The notes: a model not told the origin generated them from the sequence alone. 64,000 nucleotides of DNA from Wyeomyia smithii (GCF_029784165.1 NC_073694.1:49075674-49139673); one strand, 5' to 3'; counted from the stretch's first letter, positions 1-13,065 are shown. Numbers and translations: made by a program.

Positions 1-130
1 CCTCATTCCATAGGCGCTTCGGATAACTTTCAATCATTTTCGTACATGAACAGTTGAAAAGCGAAAGAAACAATTTAAACTTCAAACAATGACCATTTGG
101 TTATTTTGTTATCATACGATCAACGTTGTG

Positions 131-236
131 TTCAGCCAAATATACGGCCGAATATTCGGCCGAATATTCGTCTCACCGAATAATGGAAAAAAAGTTATTC
201 AATATTCGGCCGAAGGCCGAATAGTGCTATTCGGTG
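131..236. mobile_element. End fragment of a DNA transposon, hAT-like
   Basis: The stretch is built of repeated CGAATATTCGGCCGAATATT palindromic units and closes with ATTCGGTGCATCTCTAC, a terminus typical of insect hAT-type elements. No transposase, opposite terminus or target duplication is visible, so the family is inferred from the end sequence only. Confidence 0.35.
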
Positions 237-244
237 CATCTCTA

Positions 245-690
245 CTCCAGACTCCATTTTAAAATTCAAGATCACTTCCGGTTTCTGTAAAACAGTCAAT
301 AGTGACCAAATAAATGATGATCAGAAGCTGGAAATTAATTAAAACCATCATTTTAAAATTCAAAATGGCTAAAAAGTGGGAATTTCCCGAAACAGGATGA
401 TGCTCTAGCCCAGACCCCTCAATCAGACCCTATTATCATCCTAAAATCAAGCATGGCGACTTCTGGTTTGTGGCAAACAGCCTAGAAGGGTAATCATCAT
501 CCAATCGGGAATCAGGATGATATGCAAAGGCCGAAAATAAGCTCCGAAAGCTATTTTGAAATCCCAAATGACGATCTCTGGTTTGTATGAAACAACCTAA
601 AAAATTTCGAATAGAACTGAACTACTTTTTCAGTCGTCAGTAGTTTTCAGGGGCCGGAAGTAACCCTCTTGAAATTCAAAATGGCGTTTG
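245..690. repeat. Diverged tandem repeat around an ATTCAAAATGGC motif
   Basis: Five degenerate units of roughly 60-130 bp each contain a variant of TTTTAAAATTCAAAATGGC; several follow it with GACTTCYGGTTTGT and a run like AAACAGCC. The units alternate with CCAGACYCC and GATGATNNTC segments. No coding potential is seen. This looks like an old minisatellite of the type dispersed in mosquito genomes. Confidence 0.45.
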
Positions 691-964
691 AAATTGATTT
701 TCGGCCTTTGGACAACATCCTGGTTCCACAGATACCTACTCATATTACGTGTCAATTGATCATTCTTCAGCCAAATACACCTCAGCAACTAAAGGAACAA
801 TATCAATAGGATCAACTGCGAATTTCATTTTTGTGCATTTATAAGATTTATGACGTGCGTCTAACACGGTTTTTTTGAAGGAATATATTTCAGTTTTTTA
901 AAGGAAGGAAAGTTTTTTAAAGGAAAGGAAGTACGAGCTTTCAGTCTAAGCGGTGGATCAAAAT

Positions 965-1074
965 GCTACTATGTTTTGTGTCCAACGTTTCGACTTTTGG
1001 ACTTGGCCTTGCTCAGGGGATATGAATTAATGTCAAATCCACAGGCCGAAACGTTAGACACAAGTTATAGTAGC
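965..1074. repeat. Inverted repeat (hairpin), 28-nt arms
   Basis: The arm at 965-992 (GCTACTAT...GTGTCCAACGTTTCG) pairs with 1047-1074 with a few mismatches around a 54-nt spacer. It could be a small MITE remnant or a single-stranded hairpin. No target duplication was confirmed. Confidence 0.5.
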
Positions 1075-4000
1075 GTAGTAGATGTACCGTTAAAATTGAA
1101 TAGCCGTATTTTGCAAAAACAAAAAATCGCGTTACAGTCGTCTTTTTGATTTCAACATTTAAAGTAGTGCAACTGTGACATGACAAGTTCTGAAGATATC
1201 AGCATTCTCCTGACTAATCAAAAAATGTTCAAAGTTCCCCTTTAAAAATAACTTGGACATGAAAAGTTTGCTTTGCTTTTAAGTTTTGAGGAAAGATACG
1301 AGCACAAAAATCTGACAACACTGTAAGAGTTCAACATTATAGCGTCAGCTAATCACACATGTGAACACGGAGTATTTTGAAAAGTAATTCACAAATACAG
1401 AAACTCGGAAATAACAGAACTTTCAAACTTTAGATTTTAATGATGGTTCGCCTGACAATAACTCAGCTTGTTTCAAATGCCAGCAGTCGAAACAAATTGT
1501 GTGCTTATTTTCTTTTAAATCATCCTGTTTTTCGTACAACAATTACCTACCAAAGGAAAAAAGTGTTTCCTCAGAGTTAAAAATAAAGGTTGACAAACAA
1601 AGAACAGATATTTAGTGAGGTAAACTCTCGCAGTGCCTTTAAAATTCGACAGTTGACAACCATTCAACAGCACCTATTAAGTGTGTAGAATACAGTAAGA
1701 AATAATATTCCATTCAAATCTACAACTTGGATTCAGAATACATGTGACTCCGTTAAGGATAGGATCCAAAATCGTATGTGCGGTGAGGAAATTTATCTGT
1801 TGCATCTTCCAATATTTCGTATTTGAGGATATATTTTCAAAAAGCTAAAATTCTCATAATAGAAACAAAATCCCTAAAGTTCTGGTAAAACTCTTTGAAG
1901 ACAAGGGGTTGGTAACAATATCGGATTTTATATTTTCTTCTTTTAATAGTCATGTTGTTAAAACAACTGAATGCGAACAGCCTTTTGCAACCAGATTAGG
2001 CACGAATTTTCGCGACACGTTACGTGCTCAACAAAAATCCATGAACTTTAGCAGCCGTCGCTGTACAGCCGGTTACTTTTATTATGATATAAATGTCTAC
2101 CGATTATTCTGATAACAACTCTCAGTCGGTTGTGGCAAAATTTATTGGTCCGCTTATGGCCATTACAGTTCGAACCAATAAAACGAGCACGAAAAAATAA
2201 GAGATGCTAAATCGATCATTCTGCTGCATCATGAAGATATTTACAACCACCAACGCCTCTGTTTAACAGAAGCTAGGCCCTGGAGGGCAATCAACAATCG
2301 TTTTCCCTCCTAACGAGGGAACCGCAACCTGGAGGTTCAAGGTTAAATCGGAATGAATCTTAAACCCCTTCACTGGCGAGGGCCGTGTACATTCTTAGCA
2401 CGGTTTTTTTATTATTATTATTTGCACACTTTTAATAGCTTCGAAAGCAAATCATATTACAACATAATAACATGCAGCAGCAGTTTGGTGCAGTGTATGC
2501 CGTGATCGCAGCATGGTTCGAAGACCTGAGTTGAACACCATCTTCAGATGCGAAAAAAGGGAATATCAAGATGTACGCGGCAAGGTTTTGCAGCGTTGAG
2601 CACGAAACTTTTACCGAACCTGGCAGGGCTCACTAGCATCCGCAGCTTTTTTTTTTTTTCATGAAACCGAATTCGTTGCTAATGCTGCCGCGCCGCCGCG
2701 CACACAGGATGCGATCCTCGCGTTGTGATTAGTGTTTGCTCTTTGCAGTAATAAATTACGCGAATCGGCGCGAAAAAGAACGCCGCGCAGAAGCCACCGG
2801 CTCCGGTGGAATGCTACCACCGAGCAAACATTTATGCGATTTTAATGCAGTTGTTGAATTACAAAATTATAAAATAATATTTCTTCTGCACTTGCCCCAT
2901 TGTAGGCCCCGCAGAGGAAAGTGGTTATTTGCAAATAAGTGTTACGCCACGACACATTTGCTTGCGCATACCATACACAGATTAAAAATGTACAATCTTT
3001 AAGGCTGGGTTGAGGAGGGCCCTCGAAAAGTGCATCAGCACTGAGCAGTGCTTATGAGTATAAGCTTGACCGCTGCGCGTCTGGTCGGTGGGCCGTATAA
3101 TGATCGTGTCGAGTCTTCCGAGTTTCGCTCTTTTCGGCGACTTGTGGCCACAGACATGCACACAAAGCCTACAGCACTCGGTGGGACTTGTTGTCGGTAG
3201 CGGCGGTAGTGACCCTCGAAATCGGCTTAAGAGCTTAGACGGTCTCCGCCGGAGTCCGATAGGGATCAGACGCCTCTGTTGACAGTAAAACGGCGGTTCG
3301 GCGAAAAATGAAGCTGTTAGACGCTGTTAGAAGGCACGTTGACGGGACGTCCCATATTCCCACGTGGACGGTGAACCGTATAATTGACAGCTATTGAAGA
3401 AGTACGGTAGTAAGTACTGGTCAGCAGTTTGCGTCATCCTAGACCATTTATCGTGCAGCCACGACACTGTAATCGTTTAAAATGGGAATAAGTGTTTGGG
3501 TTGCATCAACAAGCAATCTAGAGCAGTGGGCGACTTGAAGGCATGAAGTTGAGTTCAACCGAAAGACCTGTTTCTCGTTTCCCATCTGTTTATGACAACC
3601 CCTCTCGTAACTAGTCTAGTGCGCCGAGCGACCCGAAGCTCTCGAGAGGACCCACAATCGCCATAATAAGTGACTGTGCTTTGGAGGTAATGACGATCAT
3701 TACCAAGCAGTAATTTATTACCATTTCTCCATTCGTTAAGCGCTGCTGCTAAAGGTGGCAGCATAGCGTTTAGATAGGACCGGGTCTGTTGATGATCACC
3801 AGAGGGGCCAGCAGTCATCGAGGTAAACAAATGTGCATGAATTGAAAATAGGTGATTTAAATGATCTTCGAATTTCCCCTCGGCATGCGAAGCGATCGAT
3901 GGATCGAAGGAGAGGTGGGAAAATAGGGAGTGGGAATAAAACAAGAAATAAAATATGAATCGCACCGCGACTATACACAGTGCTGGTGGAGGGGTCTCAT

Positions 4001-4829
4001 ATATTTGTCGATTGGATCAAAAGTTTCCTCTAAGAATTCTATATGCTGCTAGAAGCCTTATATTTATTATAGGGGCTTGATGAAAAAAAAACAACTTACA
4101 GTAAAACAAAAGTTTTGGTGCACTGTTGAGAGACACCCCACGCACAGCTAGACAGACCTGGTGGTAAAATGTTTATTCATACCCAGAGCTAACATAGCGT
4201 TCCGATGCGAATGATGCGGTCACGGATATAATCGTAAACAGATCACAAATCAATAGGTTCACGGACGAGGGACAACTCTTTAGTCGTCCGGACAGCTACG
4301 AAAAACGACATGTTTGGGTATTTAGGTGAAACGAAAGGTGCTGCCGCTGCTGTTGCCGCAATATTTTAAGCCTTCGCTAGTGCGTCCCACACGTAGGTTG
4401 ATTACCGCTGCAAATGGCTGAAGGCTGAAGGTGCAGGTTAAAAAAGATGAAAGCATCATCGCGAGCCAGGTAGATTTACGAAGTGGAATTTAACTGCAAT
4501 TTCTTCCAACAAGTTTAATAACAGCAGTGATAACCGATAGAAAATTAGAGTTTTGCATTTTTCCACAAAAACTAGTCGGTATAGAAATTCACATATATAC
4601 TAGATTTTTATCTCGCAACCACTAATGACATCTAAACGAAAATTTCTATAGTTCCAAGTAAATGTCTCTTTTCTACGTTTAACATTTGAAATTGATTATT
4701 TTTCTATGGTTGAGTATAATTTTCTCAAACTTGATTTGAATTCGTGCTTTTCAACATTGAGAAAATTTTGGTATTGGATGCAACGTCATCGTTACAAAAG
4801 TAACTCGCAACCAAAGTTTTACACGAATA
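1075..4829. other. Noncoding stretch, no gene recognised
   Basis: AT-rich sequence with only short, unsupported reading frames. A GC-richer block runs from about 2680 to 3370. A tRNA-B-box-like GGTTCAAGG lies near 2335 without the rest of a tRNA. Nothing here could be assigned to a gene or a transposon family. Confidence 0.5.
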
Positions 4830-4888
4830 TACACAGTCAACAGCTTTAGAGTAGTGACGTCTGTCGATCTGTCGTATACCTATCCACA
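4830..4888 (+). repeat. Dispersed repeat, copy 1 of 2
   Basis: About 59 bp starting TACACAGTCAACAGCTTTAG and including GTCGTATAC, repeated with few changes at 7551-7609. The two copies mark a shared, probably transposon-derived sequence. Confidence 0.6.
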
Positions 4889-6620
4889 AGGATGGTTAAG
4901 GTATCAGAGAATTATCATGAGAGAATCCTATTGGATTCTGTTCACGTATAATACGCGATGTTTAGTATCGTCTGACGAGAAGAAAACCTATATGACAAAT
5001 AAATTGCCGAAAGAACACTCCGTGAACTTTCTAGCCTTTTAACTGTATGCGAGATTATCGTCGCTCGTTAATACGATGTTCCGATTGTCAGATTTGCTCC
5101 AATCGGTAATTCATTATCGTTTCCCGATCCGATCGTGCCGTGGAACGAAAATTACAGAATTGTCTGTGATATGCAGTTTTTCAGAGTCCGTGGCCAATTT
5201 TGTTTTTTGTAATGGCAACTATTTGTTGTTACTTTTTGCATAGCTTGCAATCTTTTTTCAAATCTATTTTTATTTGCGGATTTTTTTTTCCAAAATATGT
5301 GCGGGTTTTTGCTTGTTTAAAATAAAACTTCGATATCGGCCAACATACATTAGTGAACAAACCTTCGATGCAAATAAAACCGATGAACAAAGGTACATTG
5401 AGTCGACAATGACAACAGCAATTAACATTTTGTTAAACGATGAAAAACCTATTTAACTGTCAACACATGCGACTCAGAAAGAAAGGGGGATAATTGTGCA
5501 AGCGATCACATAATCACTTCTCTTTTCCGATAATTATCGTCTCGCGATTCTTCTCTTTTGTTCTGACATTGGATTCTATCAGCGAAGAGTGAATCGTCGG
5601 TTTGTAGAGCAATTGGAAATTCCATCTCTGAGAGAGAATGAATTATCTCAGCGAATCTCCGAATTGGTTCACTCGGACTGGCATATCGTACAATGAATTT
5701 TAGAACCGACTGAGAGACGAAGTTGACTCACACGCTGAAAAAGATCGAATGTTTATCGTCGATTTTATCGCCGATCACCATCATTGCCTATCCATACTAG
5801 GGATACCATCCGTCCTGATTTAGCAGGACATGTCCTGATTTTGAGATCCTAATTAAGAGTTCTGATTTATTTTTCATATTCTAGCATTTGTCCTGATTTT
5901 CTTGATTTCAATTGCGTAGCGTAACTTTTACGATTTCGGGAAACAAAGCTCACTGCGACCGATTTTTTATTCTGTTCAATCTCAGTCAAGTGACGAAAGA
6001 AATCTTCTAGGTGTTTAAATCGTTAAACATCTAGTAATTGTGAACTAACGAGGCAGTCCCGCGTTTCAACAAAATGTCCTATTTAGAAATACGTCCTGCG
6101 GACGCCTTTAAAATGCCCCGCATTTTCAACAAAATAGAACCATCCGATGTCATATTTCATAAAAGACGTAGCATTCGAAGGGGGAGGAGGGGGTTTGCAG
6201 TTTTGTGACTCAAGGTGACGAGGGGGAGGGCGGGGGGTCCAGCCAAGCTACGTAGCAAATATTAAACTGAGAAAAAAAAATGGATTTTTTTTTATTGTTC
6301 CTTTTTATCACTGTTTTGTATGTTTAGGGTTATTTTTATTACATCCTTGTTTTTGTTGTTCATTTATGACACAAGGTATGTTTTTGATAATAAAATTTGC
6401 AAAAAAAATATTATGTGTGGGTTGTTACAAAGCTACGGAATTATCTAGAGGGGGGTCCTGATTTTGTGACGAAATGCTGCGAAGGGGAAGGGGGGTGTCA
6501 ATAAAAGCCTTAAAAAGTTAGTTCATTTATGGATGTTCCCCAATGAAATAGACATCAATCATAACTTCTTCATTAAGGAATTGCCTCTTTCGTGAAAAAT
6601 TGCAATGAAAAATAAGGACT
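4889..6620. other. Noncoding stretch with repeat-like pieces
   Basis: No gene recognised. 5800-6110 holds several TCCTGATTT and GTCCT words resembling a degraded dispersed repeat. 6165-6240 and 6445-6500 are G-rich tracts (GGGGGAGG type) of a kind widespread in insect noncoding DNA. Reading frames are short and shared with no neighbour. Confidence 0.4.
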
Positions 6621-6676
6621 AGACTGATATGCGATTATTCAGGCCATCGAGTAGCAAAATAATCGCATACCAGTCT
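6621..6676. repeat. Inverted repeat, 19-nt arms
   Basis: AGACTGATATGCGATTATT (6621-6639) is mirrored by AATAATCGCATACCAGTCT (6658-6676), one mismatch, 18-nt spacer. The same ACTGATATGCGATTAT word recurs near 7398 and, as GTGGTATGCGATTATA, near 7530, so it belongs to a dispersed element spanning or flanking 6.6-7.6 kb. Confidence 0.55.
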
Positions 6677-7550
6677 CACTTTCAACCGCGCAGTGTAGGA
6701 GTAGTCATATTTTTTTGAAGTATTTTGAATATGGCCAGACGTTTATGGTCGCAGACAGCTTCTGAACATGCTGCATGGAGAATGGCGGAGACGTCCACCT
6801 ATTATTTAACCAGTCGTTGTTGAAAAAGCAAAATATAAGGTTGAAGTCTTGGATATGGTACTGAATTAGTTCCTTTTATACGTCTTCAGTGTTTCGCAAT
6901 ACGTGCTGAATAGAATTATTTCGCATTGCATTTAGCATATTGAAAAAGTGGTATTAAGAAAGGGAAGTTTCCAATTTCATTACAACAGTGACTTGACGGA
7001 AGACCACGGCGACGAAAAGAGGCTATTAAGCAAAAAATAGCTAAGCTATTTTCAGCTAAGCAACTAAAAACGATTTCTTACTGAGTTCTGACAATTTCAA
7101 CTTGAATGATCATTTAAAGTGAGCAAAACAGCCACAGGAAATTAATACCTCACGGAAAGAAACATTGCTCAAGGCGATTTTCCCTCTGATTGACAAAACC
7201 AAGAAACCTTTCTGGAACGAACTTTCAGAAAAAGTTGTAGTTTCAGTGTCCAACCTTGCAATGAGTGAACCAACCTTGCATTTATTAATTATTTGATGAT
7301 TTTTAACAGTAAAAAGCTCGAAAAACAGCACCAAGTATTTGTTATATGGATTGAAGAAAAAAATATGGCCGTACTCAGGAAAAACATTTGGTGGGACTGA
7401 TATGCGATTATATGCGGATAGTTTGACCTCACTTTTTTTGTTGACTTTTTCAGAAAAAACATACTTTTTTGCAAGAAATGGATGGAATCTGATATTTCAC
7501 TCAAAAATGATGAAAATCGATATGGGAGTGGTATGCGATTATAGGCAGTA

Positions 7551-7609
7551 TACACAATCAACAGCTTTAGAGTAGTGACGTCTGCCGATCTGTCGTATAC
7601 TTATCCATA
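7551..7609 (+). repeat. Dispersed repeat, copy 2 of 2
   Basis: Second copy of the 59-bp sequence at 4830-4888, with substitutions such as GTCTGCCGATC for GTCTGTCGATC. It directly follows the GGTATGCGATTATAGG word, suggesting it is part of the same element. Confidence 0.6.
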
Positions 7610-9158
7610 CACAGAGCGAAAAATTGTTTCTGAAAAATATTAGCTAGCCCTGCCAGCTGCGTCCTAATCCTACTGCAGGATCCATCTCCTAACAGTCTCG
7701 ACTAACTCAAAACTCATCGACCCTAATTTGCAAAGCAGGAATGTTTTCCAGGTTCAATGTACATAAGTTTTCAAATTAAATTATTCAGTTTCCTGAACCA
7801 CTAAAAGTTTTTCTTTGTTACAGATTTTTATGAAAAGTTGTTATATTCGCGACGGTAAAAATTTCAAAGTAGAATTTATTCTAAGTTGTTTTTCTATTGA
7901 TCAACGACATTCACTTTACAATCGTCCCTACACCTTTCCTACCCAAGAGTACTGTTCCTTTATGTGACGTCACTGTACACCCAACGCAAACGGGGAATAT
8001 TTTATTACTTTTGGGCATTTTTTTATTCCTTTTTGTGTCTTATGACTGCGCATTATACACAAAAAGTAACAAACAAAAAGTAATAAAAATTATGACGGCC
8101 ACACGCTTGTATGTGTTTCTGCAGGAGAACATACAGCCAAGCACCGTAATGCATGTGTTGGCAAGACTTCACTCGCTGCATTTGTATTGATGCAACGATC
8201 TGGTTCATTTTTGTCTCCCTTCATCCACACATAATCTGAATCTCAACCGTCAACCTCAAATGTCCAATTAGAAACACTTTCGTTTCGTCCCCCAGTGTTT
8301 ACTTGAAATGGAAATATGTAATACTGTCTGACCAGAGTTGCCGAAGTTGCGAATATTGTTCTGGATGGGCACGAGTTTTGTATATTCAAACAGGTCCAAA
8401 TGAGTTTCCATGAACCAATGATTATGTGCTGTAAATAGCTTACAAGAAAGCGAATGTTTTTATTTTTCTCTGACGCAGTTTACAGATCGTGATGTCATTT
8501 TAAGGCGCATTTCAAGTCTTTGAAATCATCAACGTTTGCATACTCTATGACGGGGAAAATGTTGCTTGGCAGCTCTTGTCATATTTTTTCGCTACTCCGT
8601 ATGCATACAACGAGCGAACTAATACACGCCCACCGGATGAATTGGAGATTGAAAAAACTGGAACATGTGCAACTTATGCGACGGTGTGTGATTTGTTTTG
8701 ACTTGAGGTGGAAAAGGAGCATTTTTCGACAGAAAAAACGTTGCATGTGGTTGAAACGACCATTATTAGATAGTCGTACTCTCATAACACGTGCTAAATA
8801 TATGACAGTATGTGTTGTTACTTGACTGGGGAAGAATTTCATTGCTTTTTTAGTAATGGATTTGTTACCTAAAAGGTAATTTTGCGCTATTGCTTCTAAA
8901 GTAATAAGGAAAAGTTTTGCGTGTAGAGGCCTCAACGGGTGGATTACTCGGTTTCGATGGGAAACCGAAGAGCTGCTGATTAGGATTGATTATTGTTCTT
9001 TCCCGGGACGTAGTCTTTCCCCTGACAGACCACTCGCGACTCTTGCGTGGTGCTTCGCGAGGCCGGACTCCACCACGCACTCTACCCTTAGTGGCACGCA
9101 ACCACGAGAGGAAGGATAACGTTTGCGGTAAAAAAATGGATTTTTTCAGATGGTGATG
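7610..9158. other. Noncoding stretch, no gene recognised
   Basis: Short reading frames only. A GC-richer block at about 8930-9115 contains a near-palindromic GGTTTCGATGGGAAACC; its origin was not identified. Confidence 0.4.
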
Positions 9159-10288
9159 AAAAAAAAACTATGACAGATAATTGAGTTGGATAAATTTCCC
9201 ATTAATGGAAGTTATATTATCTTATTTGCAAAAAAATTCTACGCCCTTGCGAGCGGTCTTCCGGCAGTTAACCCGAACATTCGCCATGGCGAACGAAAAC
9301 ATTCGTGTAACCATGTTTTTCATCTCTTTCTTCGTTTTTCTTTATTAATTCCTCCTCCGTTTTCGCGACAAAATTGTTGGAATAGATCTTGCGCTTCAAG
9401 TTTGCCCAGAAATTCTCGATGGGACGCAGCTAGGGGACGTTGGGCTGATTTGCCGACTTCGCTACCACATCGATATTCAGCTGCTCCATCTCCTCAAACG
9501 ATCGCTTCAAGTAGTGGGCCGAAGCCAAATCTGGCCAGTACACCGTGTCTTCGCCCTTATGGTATTTCTTGATGAACGACGCAACTTCTGGTAGGCACTT
9601 CCTCATATAAATATCCCCGTTCACGGCCAGCCCGGAGAGAAAGAAGAGCGGCTTAGACATCCCCTTTTCGCTGATTGTCAGCCACAGCAGCACCTTCTTG
9701 GGGAACTTGGTGTGTGAAATAAATTTCACCTCGGTTCTCACTTCCTTCGTGGGAGAAGTGAAATACGAAGTACCCTGCCAGTCGTTGCCATTCAGGGTGA
9801 GATAGGTCTCGTCATCCATCACCACTGCCACGTCGCGATTTGCCGGGAAAGTCGATTTGACCATCTCATTCAACCACTGTCGCTGCGTCATCGCCTGCAG
9901 CTCCGAGACCAGTGGACGGGACTGCCGCTTCCTGACATGTATGTCCATGTTCTCCAGATACTTTTTCACTGTTTTACCGCATGCACCAACCTCCCGGCCG
10001 AGAACATGCAACGATTCAGCCACTTTTCCCCCGGTCTTCCTCTTCAGCTCAGGGTCGTTGGCCGTCCCGAACCGGGCTTTCTTTTGATGCTCTGATCGTT
10101 GTCCAATAGTGTCAAGATGTTTTAGATGCCGGAACGGGCATACCCGGCGTCTACAAAGTGCCGCACGATGTCCGTTGTTGACGCGGCGGGGTACCGTTTT
10201 TTGAACATGCACACTTCTGAACGAAGTAGCTCCACTTTTTTCACCATCACAGTTACAGTGTGACTGATAGAGCTGTCAATTTTTTTTA
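9159..10288 (-). mobile_element. ITmD37E-type mariner element, inactive
   Basis: About 1.13 kb bounded by imperfect inverted ends. A run of A followed by CTATGACAG at 9159-9176 is matched, reading inward from the other side, by a run of A then TTGACAG (complement of 10273-10288). The body encodes a broken transposase on the minus strand. The element is close to the usual ~1.3 kb of this family. The exact termini and a TA target duplication are not secure. Confidence 0.6.
9268..10247 (-). pseudogene. ITmD37E mariner-type transposase, broken
   Basis: The transposase is the cut-and-paste enzyme of a Tc1/mariner superfamily element. Reading on the minus strand, the likely start is ATG at 10247 (MVKKVELLRSEVCMFKKRYP), which opens a helix-turn-helix DNA-binding region. 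That frame has an internal stop and shifts, within roughly 10.03-10.12 kb, into the long frame that carries the catalytic core. The core shows VVMDDETYLTLNGNDWQGT (first Asp), YWPDLASAHY (second Asp) and RPIENFW (Glu). A TAG at 9430-9432 lies four codons before that Glu. Counting the stop as one residue, 37 residues separate the second Asp and the Glu, the D37E signature known from mosquito ITmD37E elements. The tail after NFWANLKRKIY is shortened. At least two stops and one frameshift make it inactive. Confidence 0.85.
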
Positions 10289-10608
10289 GCTAACTCATGG
10301 GTTACTACGATTGATGATGCATGAGTAGTTTCGTCAGTGCGATTTAAAGTAAACCCATGAAAAATCGGCAATTTATGTCCATTTTTTTATCGTAAACGTT
10401 ATTAAGTTCAATACCTCAGTAGTTTATGTTAGTAAGCGAAGACTTCTTGTCAGCGTGGTTTCGTCCATACTAAGGTTTGGTAAGCCAGTGTGGTCCAGAG
10501 GGCTAAGTACTAACAGCTACGGAGGAAATCTGGAAAGTACTTACAGGCTCATGTGCCTGAGAGATGCGAGAGTGAGTATCGTACGATGTCGTACGATGCA
10601 ATCTGTGT

Positions 10609-10755
10609 TTAACCCTCTAGTACCCAGTGCCGCCTTTAGACGGCCTTAAGTCAAACCTCTAAAAAGCCTCAATAAGGACTTAAAAATGTTTATAAGGCTT
10701 TATAGTGATTTTTTCGAAGTCCGTCTAAAAATTAATTTGGGCACTAGAGGGTTAA
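10609..10755. mobile_element. TTAA-flanked MITE, piggyBac-like
   Basis: A 139-bp element (10613-10751) begins CCCTCTAGTACCCA and ends TGGGCACTAGAGGG, an inverted repeat with one mismatch. It is flanked on both sides by TTAA (10609-10612 and 10752-10755), the target duplicated by piggyBac transposases. No coding capacity; it would have been moved in trans. Confidence 0.8.
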
Positions 10756-13016
10756 TGCCTATCACCATCGCCAGCAAGGAGGACAGAGAATGCTTCGATC
10801 AACGTGACACAAGAAGCACCAGAAGGTCATCCTCGATGTCCTGATGGCAGAAAGGGGCGTAGCCAGCACAGCCGCCTCATAGATTGTCCTGGAGCTGGAG
10901 CACAGATTGTCCTGGAGCAACACGCCAGTTTGATGCGGTTCTACTTATTCGCTCTATTTTCAGAAATCGCAGGACCTAGATTTATGAATCAGATCGAGTT
11001 TTTTTAACGAATTGAAGCAAACTACTACAAACCTGCTCTCGAAATATAGTTTAGAATTATACAGGAAAAAAAATATAGCTATTGATGAAAGTTGTCAATT
11101 TAATTCTATCTCAAATGCATTATCTGAAAATGAAGGTTCTCCACGATCTTTGAGAATTTTAGATTTTCAGAGTGTAGGCGAGAACATTATTCTCTTCGAA
11201 GGCCTAGGCTGAATGAAAAAATCCGAAATAAAGACTTTTTAAATCTTGCTGCGATAACGGGAAGTGGAATAACATGGAAACTCTGTTTGCACTTAGTCTT
11301 AAATTAGAAAGCAATATTTATATATTGTACATGAGCATATTGTATCATTCATAGAGATAAGTGACTTTTCACCTGCGCACACTAGTAAACGTGTATAGCC
11401 ATGCAGAGTTGCTTCAACACTGTTTCCAAATTTTGCCGATTACGTTCACCAGCTACTTCAGATTCCTGGTCACAAATTTAATACATAAAATAAGTATTCA
11501 ACTGAAAAATTTTCCAGCTGTTCAAAACGTAGCATTGCAAACAAAACAGCGATTAGTTTGTGTTTTTCTCAACGGGTGGCACTAACACATTCGTACGTAA
11601 ATAGGTCTATAAATCTTTGGTAAAGCTTTTCAAAATATCTGCATCGCTAATTGTGTTACATGTGCAAACTGTGGGATCAGATTTTGCTACAATGCTTGGC
11701 TCCCGAAAGCTGTAAATGTTTCTTACTCTTCGCAAATCTAGGTTCAACGTACAATTTAGTATATATTTTATAAGAAGTGAGGACGGGAGCTTCGGAAGAG
11801 AAGGAGCTAAGTAAGCATTGCAGTTTCTTCTAAAATCTGGTTCAAATTTCCAAGAAAAAGCTTAAGGGTAATTTATTTACACCAGTTAAGACGCACTACG
11901 AAGAGTGTAAAGATCATGAAAAGTTGTCAATAATTGTTGATTTCCTTTGAGAAATAAATAACGATACGAAAAAAGAGGGATAGAGAAGAGGAAAGAGCAG
12001 TGAGAGAGAAAAATTATCCAGAACGTAATATATCCCATGTCTGAAATATACTTTGGTCAAAACTCTACAGTTCAAGCAACCAATAAAAGATCGCACTCAG
12101 TATGATTTTCAAAGATCTCTGGGGCTTTCATTTGAGCATGCGAACATCAAAATCGGAATAAGCGTTCTGTAAAGAGAGTTTTTTTTTGTTATTTTTCTCT
12201 TTTAGGTCGATTTTAATATACTACACATATAAACAACATATTTACACATACATACCCAAGTAACACACGTTGTTATAGAGCAGTTGAGATAACTCCTCTA
12301 ATACAACCTACAGTTATAGATTTCAGTTGACATTACCTTTTCCATGACATCTCTATCACCAGAAAAGCGCAAAAATTAAAGGCTACTAGAACAAGTACTG
12401 GTACTTTATAAGGTATTATAAAACTTCATGAAAGCAAGCCAACATGTTAGACCGAAGCTGTGAAATACATCTCGAGTACCAATATGGTTGAAATACGTTG
12501 AAAATAGGTTATTTTTAAGTTGTAATTGCTAACTAATCAAAACATCGTTGACGCAAGCATAAAACTTCACAATAAAAATATCGCAGAACGACACTGATTT
12601 ATATCAGGAACAATAATGGAAAAAAATAGTGATTATGGCGTTTCGAATAATTAAATAAGAAACAAAAATAAATCAACCATTTGATGCTTTTATTACGAAG
12701 TTTTACGTGCGCGTCAAATTTCATGGTGAAACATTACGTTTTACTTCTGAAAAAATTATGCGCCATTCATTGGATATGGTTTTCTATTTGTCAATCAGTG
12801 GAAAATATATTAAACATTACAGAATGTTCACTGATTTATTTCATTGCGAAGAGTCAGTTTACCCCACCTGGGCTTAGTTCGTAAACAACTATCTGGCATC
12901 TCTTTCTTACATGCGTAGTAAACCGCAATGTTCTTTTTTTTCCTTGGGTAGATCTGCACTGATCCAGTGTAATGAAGAAATTCGCGCATTCGTGGGTCAG
13001 AATTCGCTATAACAAA
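10756..13016. other. Noncoding stretch, no gene recognised
   Basis: AT-rich, with short reading frames only. Near 12255 an ACCCAAGTAACACACG word is the reverse complement of GTGTGTTACTTGGGT at about 18487, so a dispersed repeat touches this stretch. Confidence 0.4.
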
Positions 13017-13065
13017 GCGCATGCGCAAATGCGTTGCTATGACAACATTTACCCAGCGCATGCGC
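13017..13065. promoter_or_regulatory. NRF1-like / RFX-like motif cluster
   Basis: Two perfect palindromes GCGCATGCGC (13017-13026 and 13056-13065), the consensus core for NRF1/Ewg proteins, flank GTTGCTATGACAAC (13033-13046), which is close to the RFX X-box consensus of two RYYAC-type half sites. The spacings are 6 and 9 bp. Such pairs are known at promoters of ciliary and other housekeeping genes. No coding exon was found next to it, so function is inferred from motifs alone; it could also belong to an unrecognised transposon. Confidence 0.4.

Noticed and set aside
2256..2400. tRNA- or SINE-like segment with GGTTCAAGG
   Set aside because: No A box at proper distance, no tail and no target duplication.
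3555..3965. 136-codon minus-strand frame
   Set aside because: Overlaps another frame, has no recognisable domain, composition like background, and no splice or promoter context.
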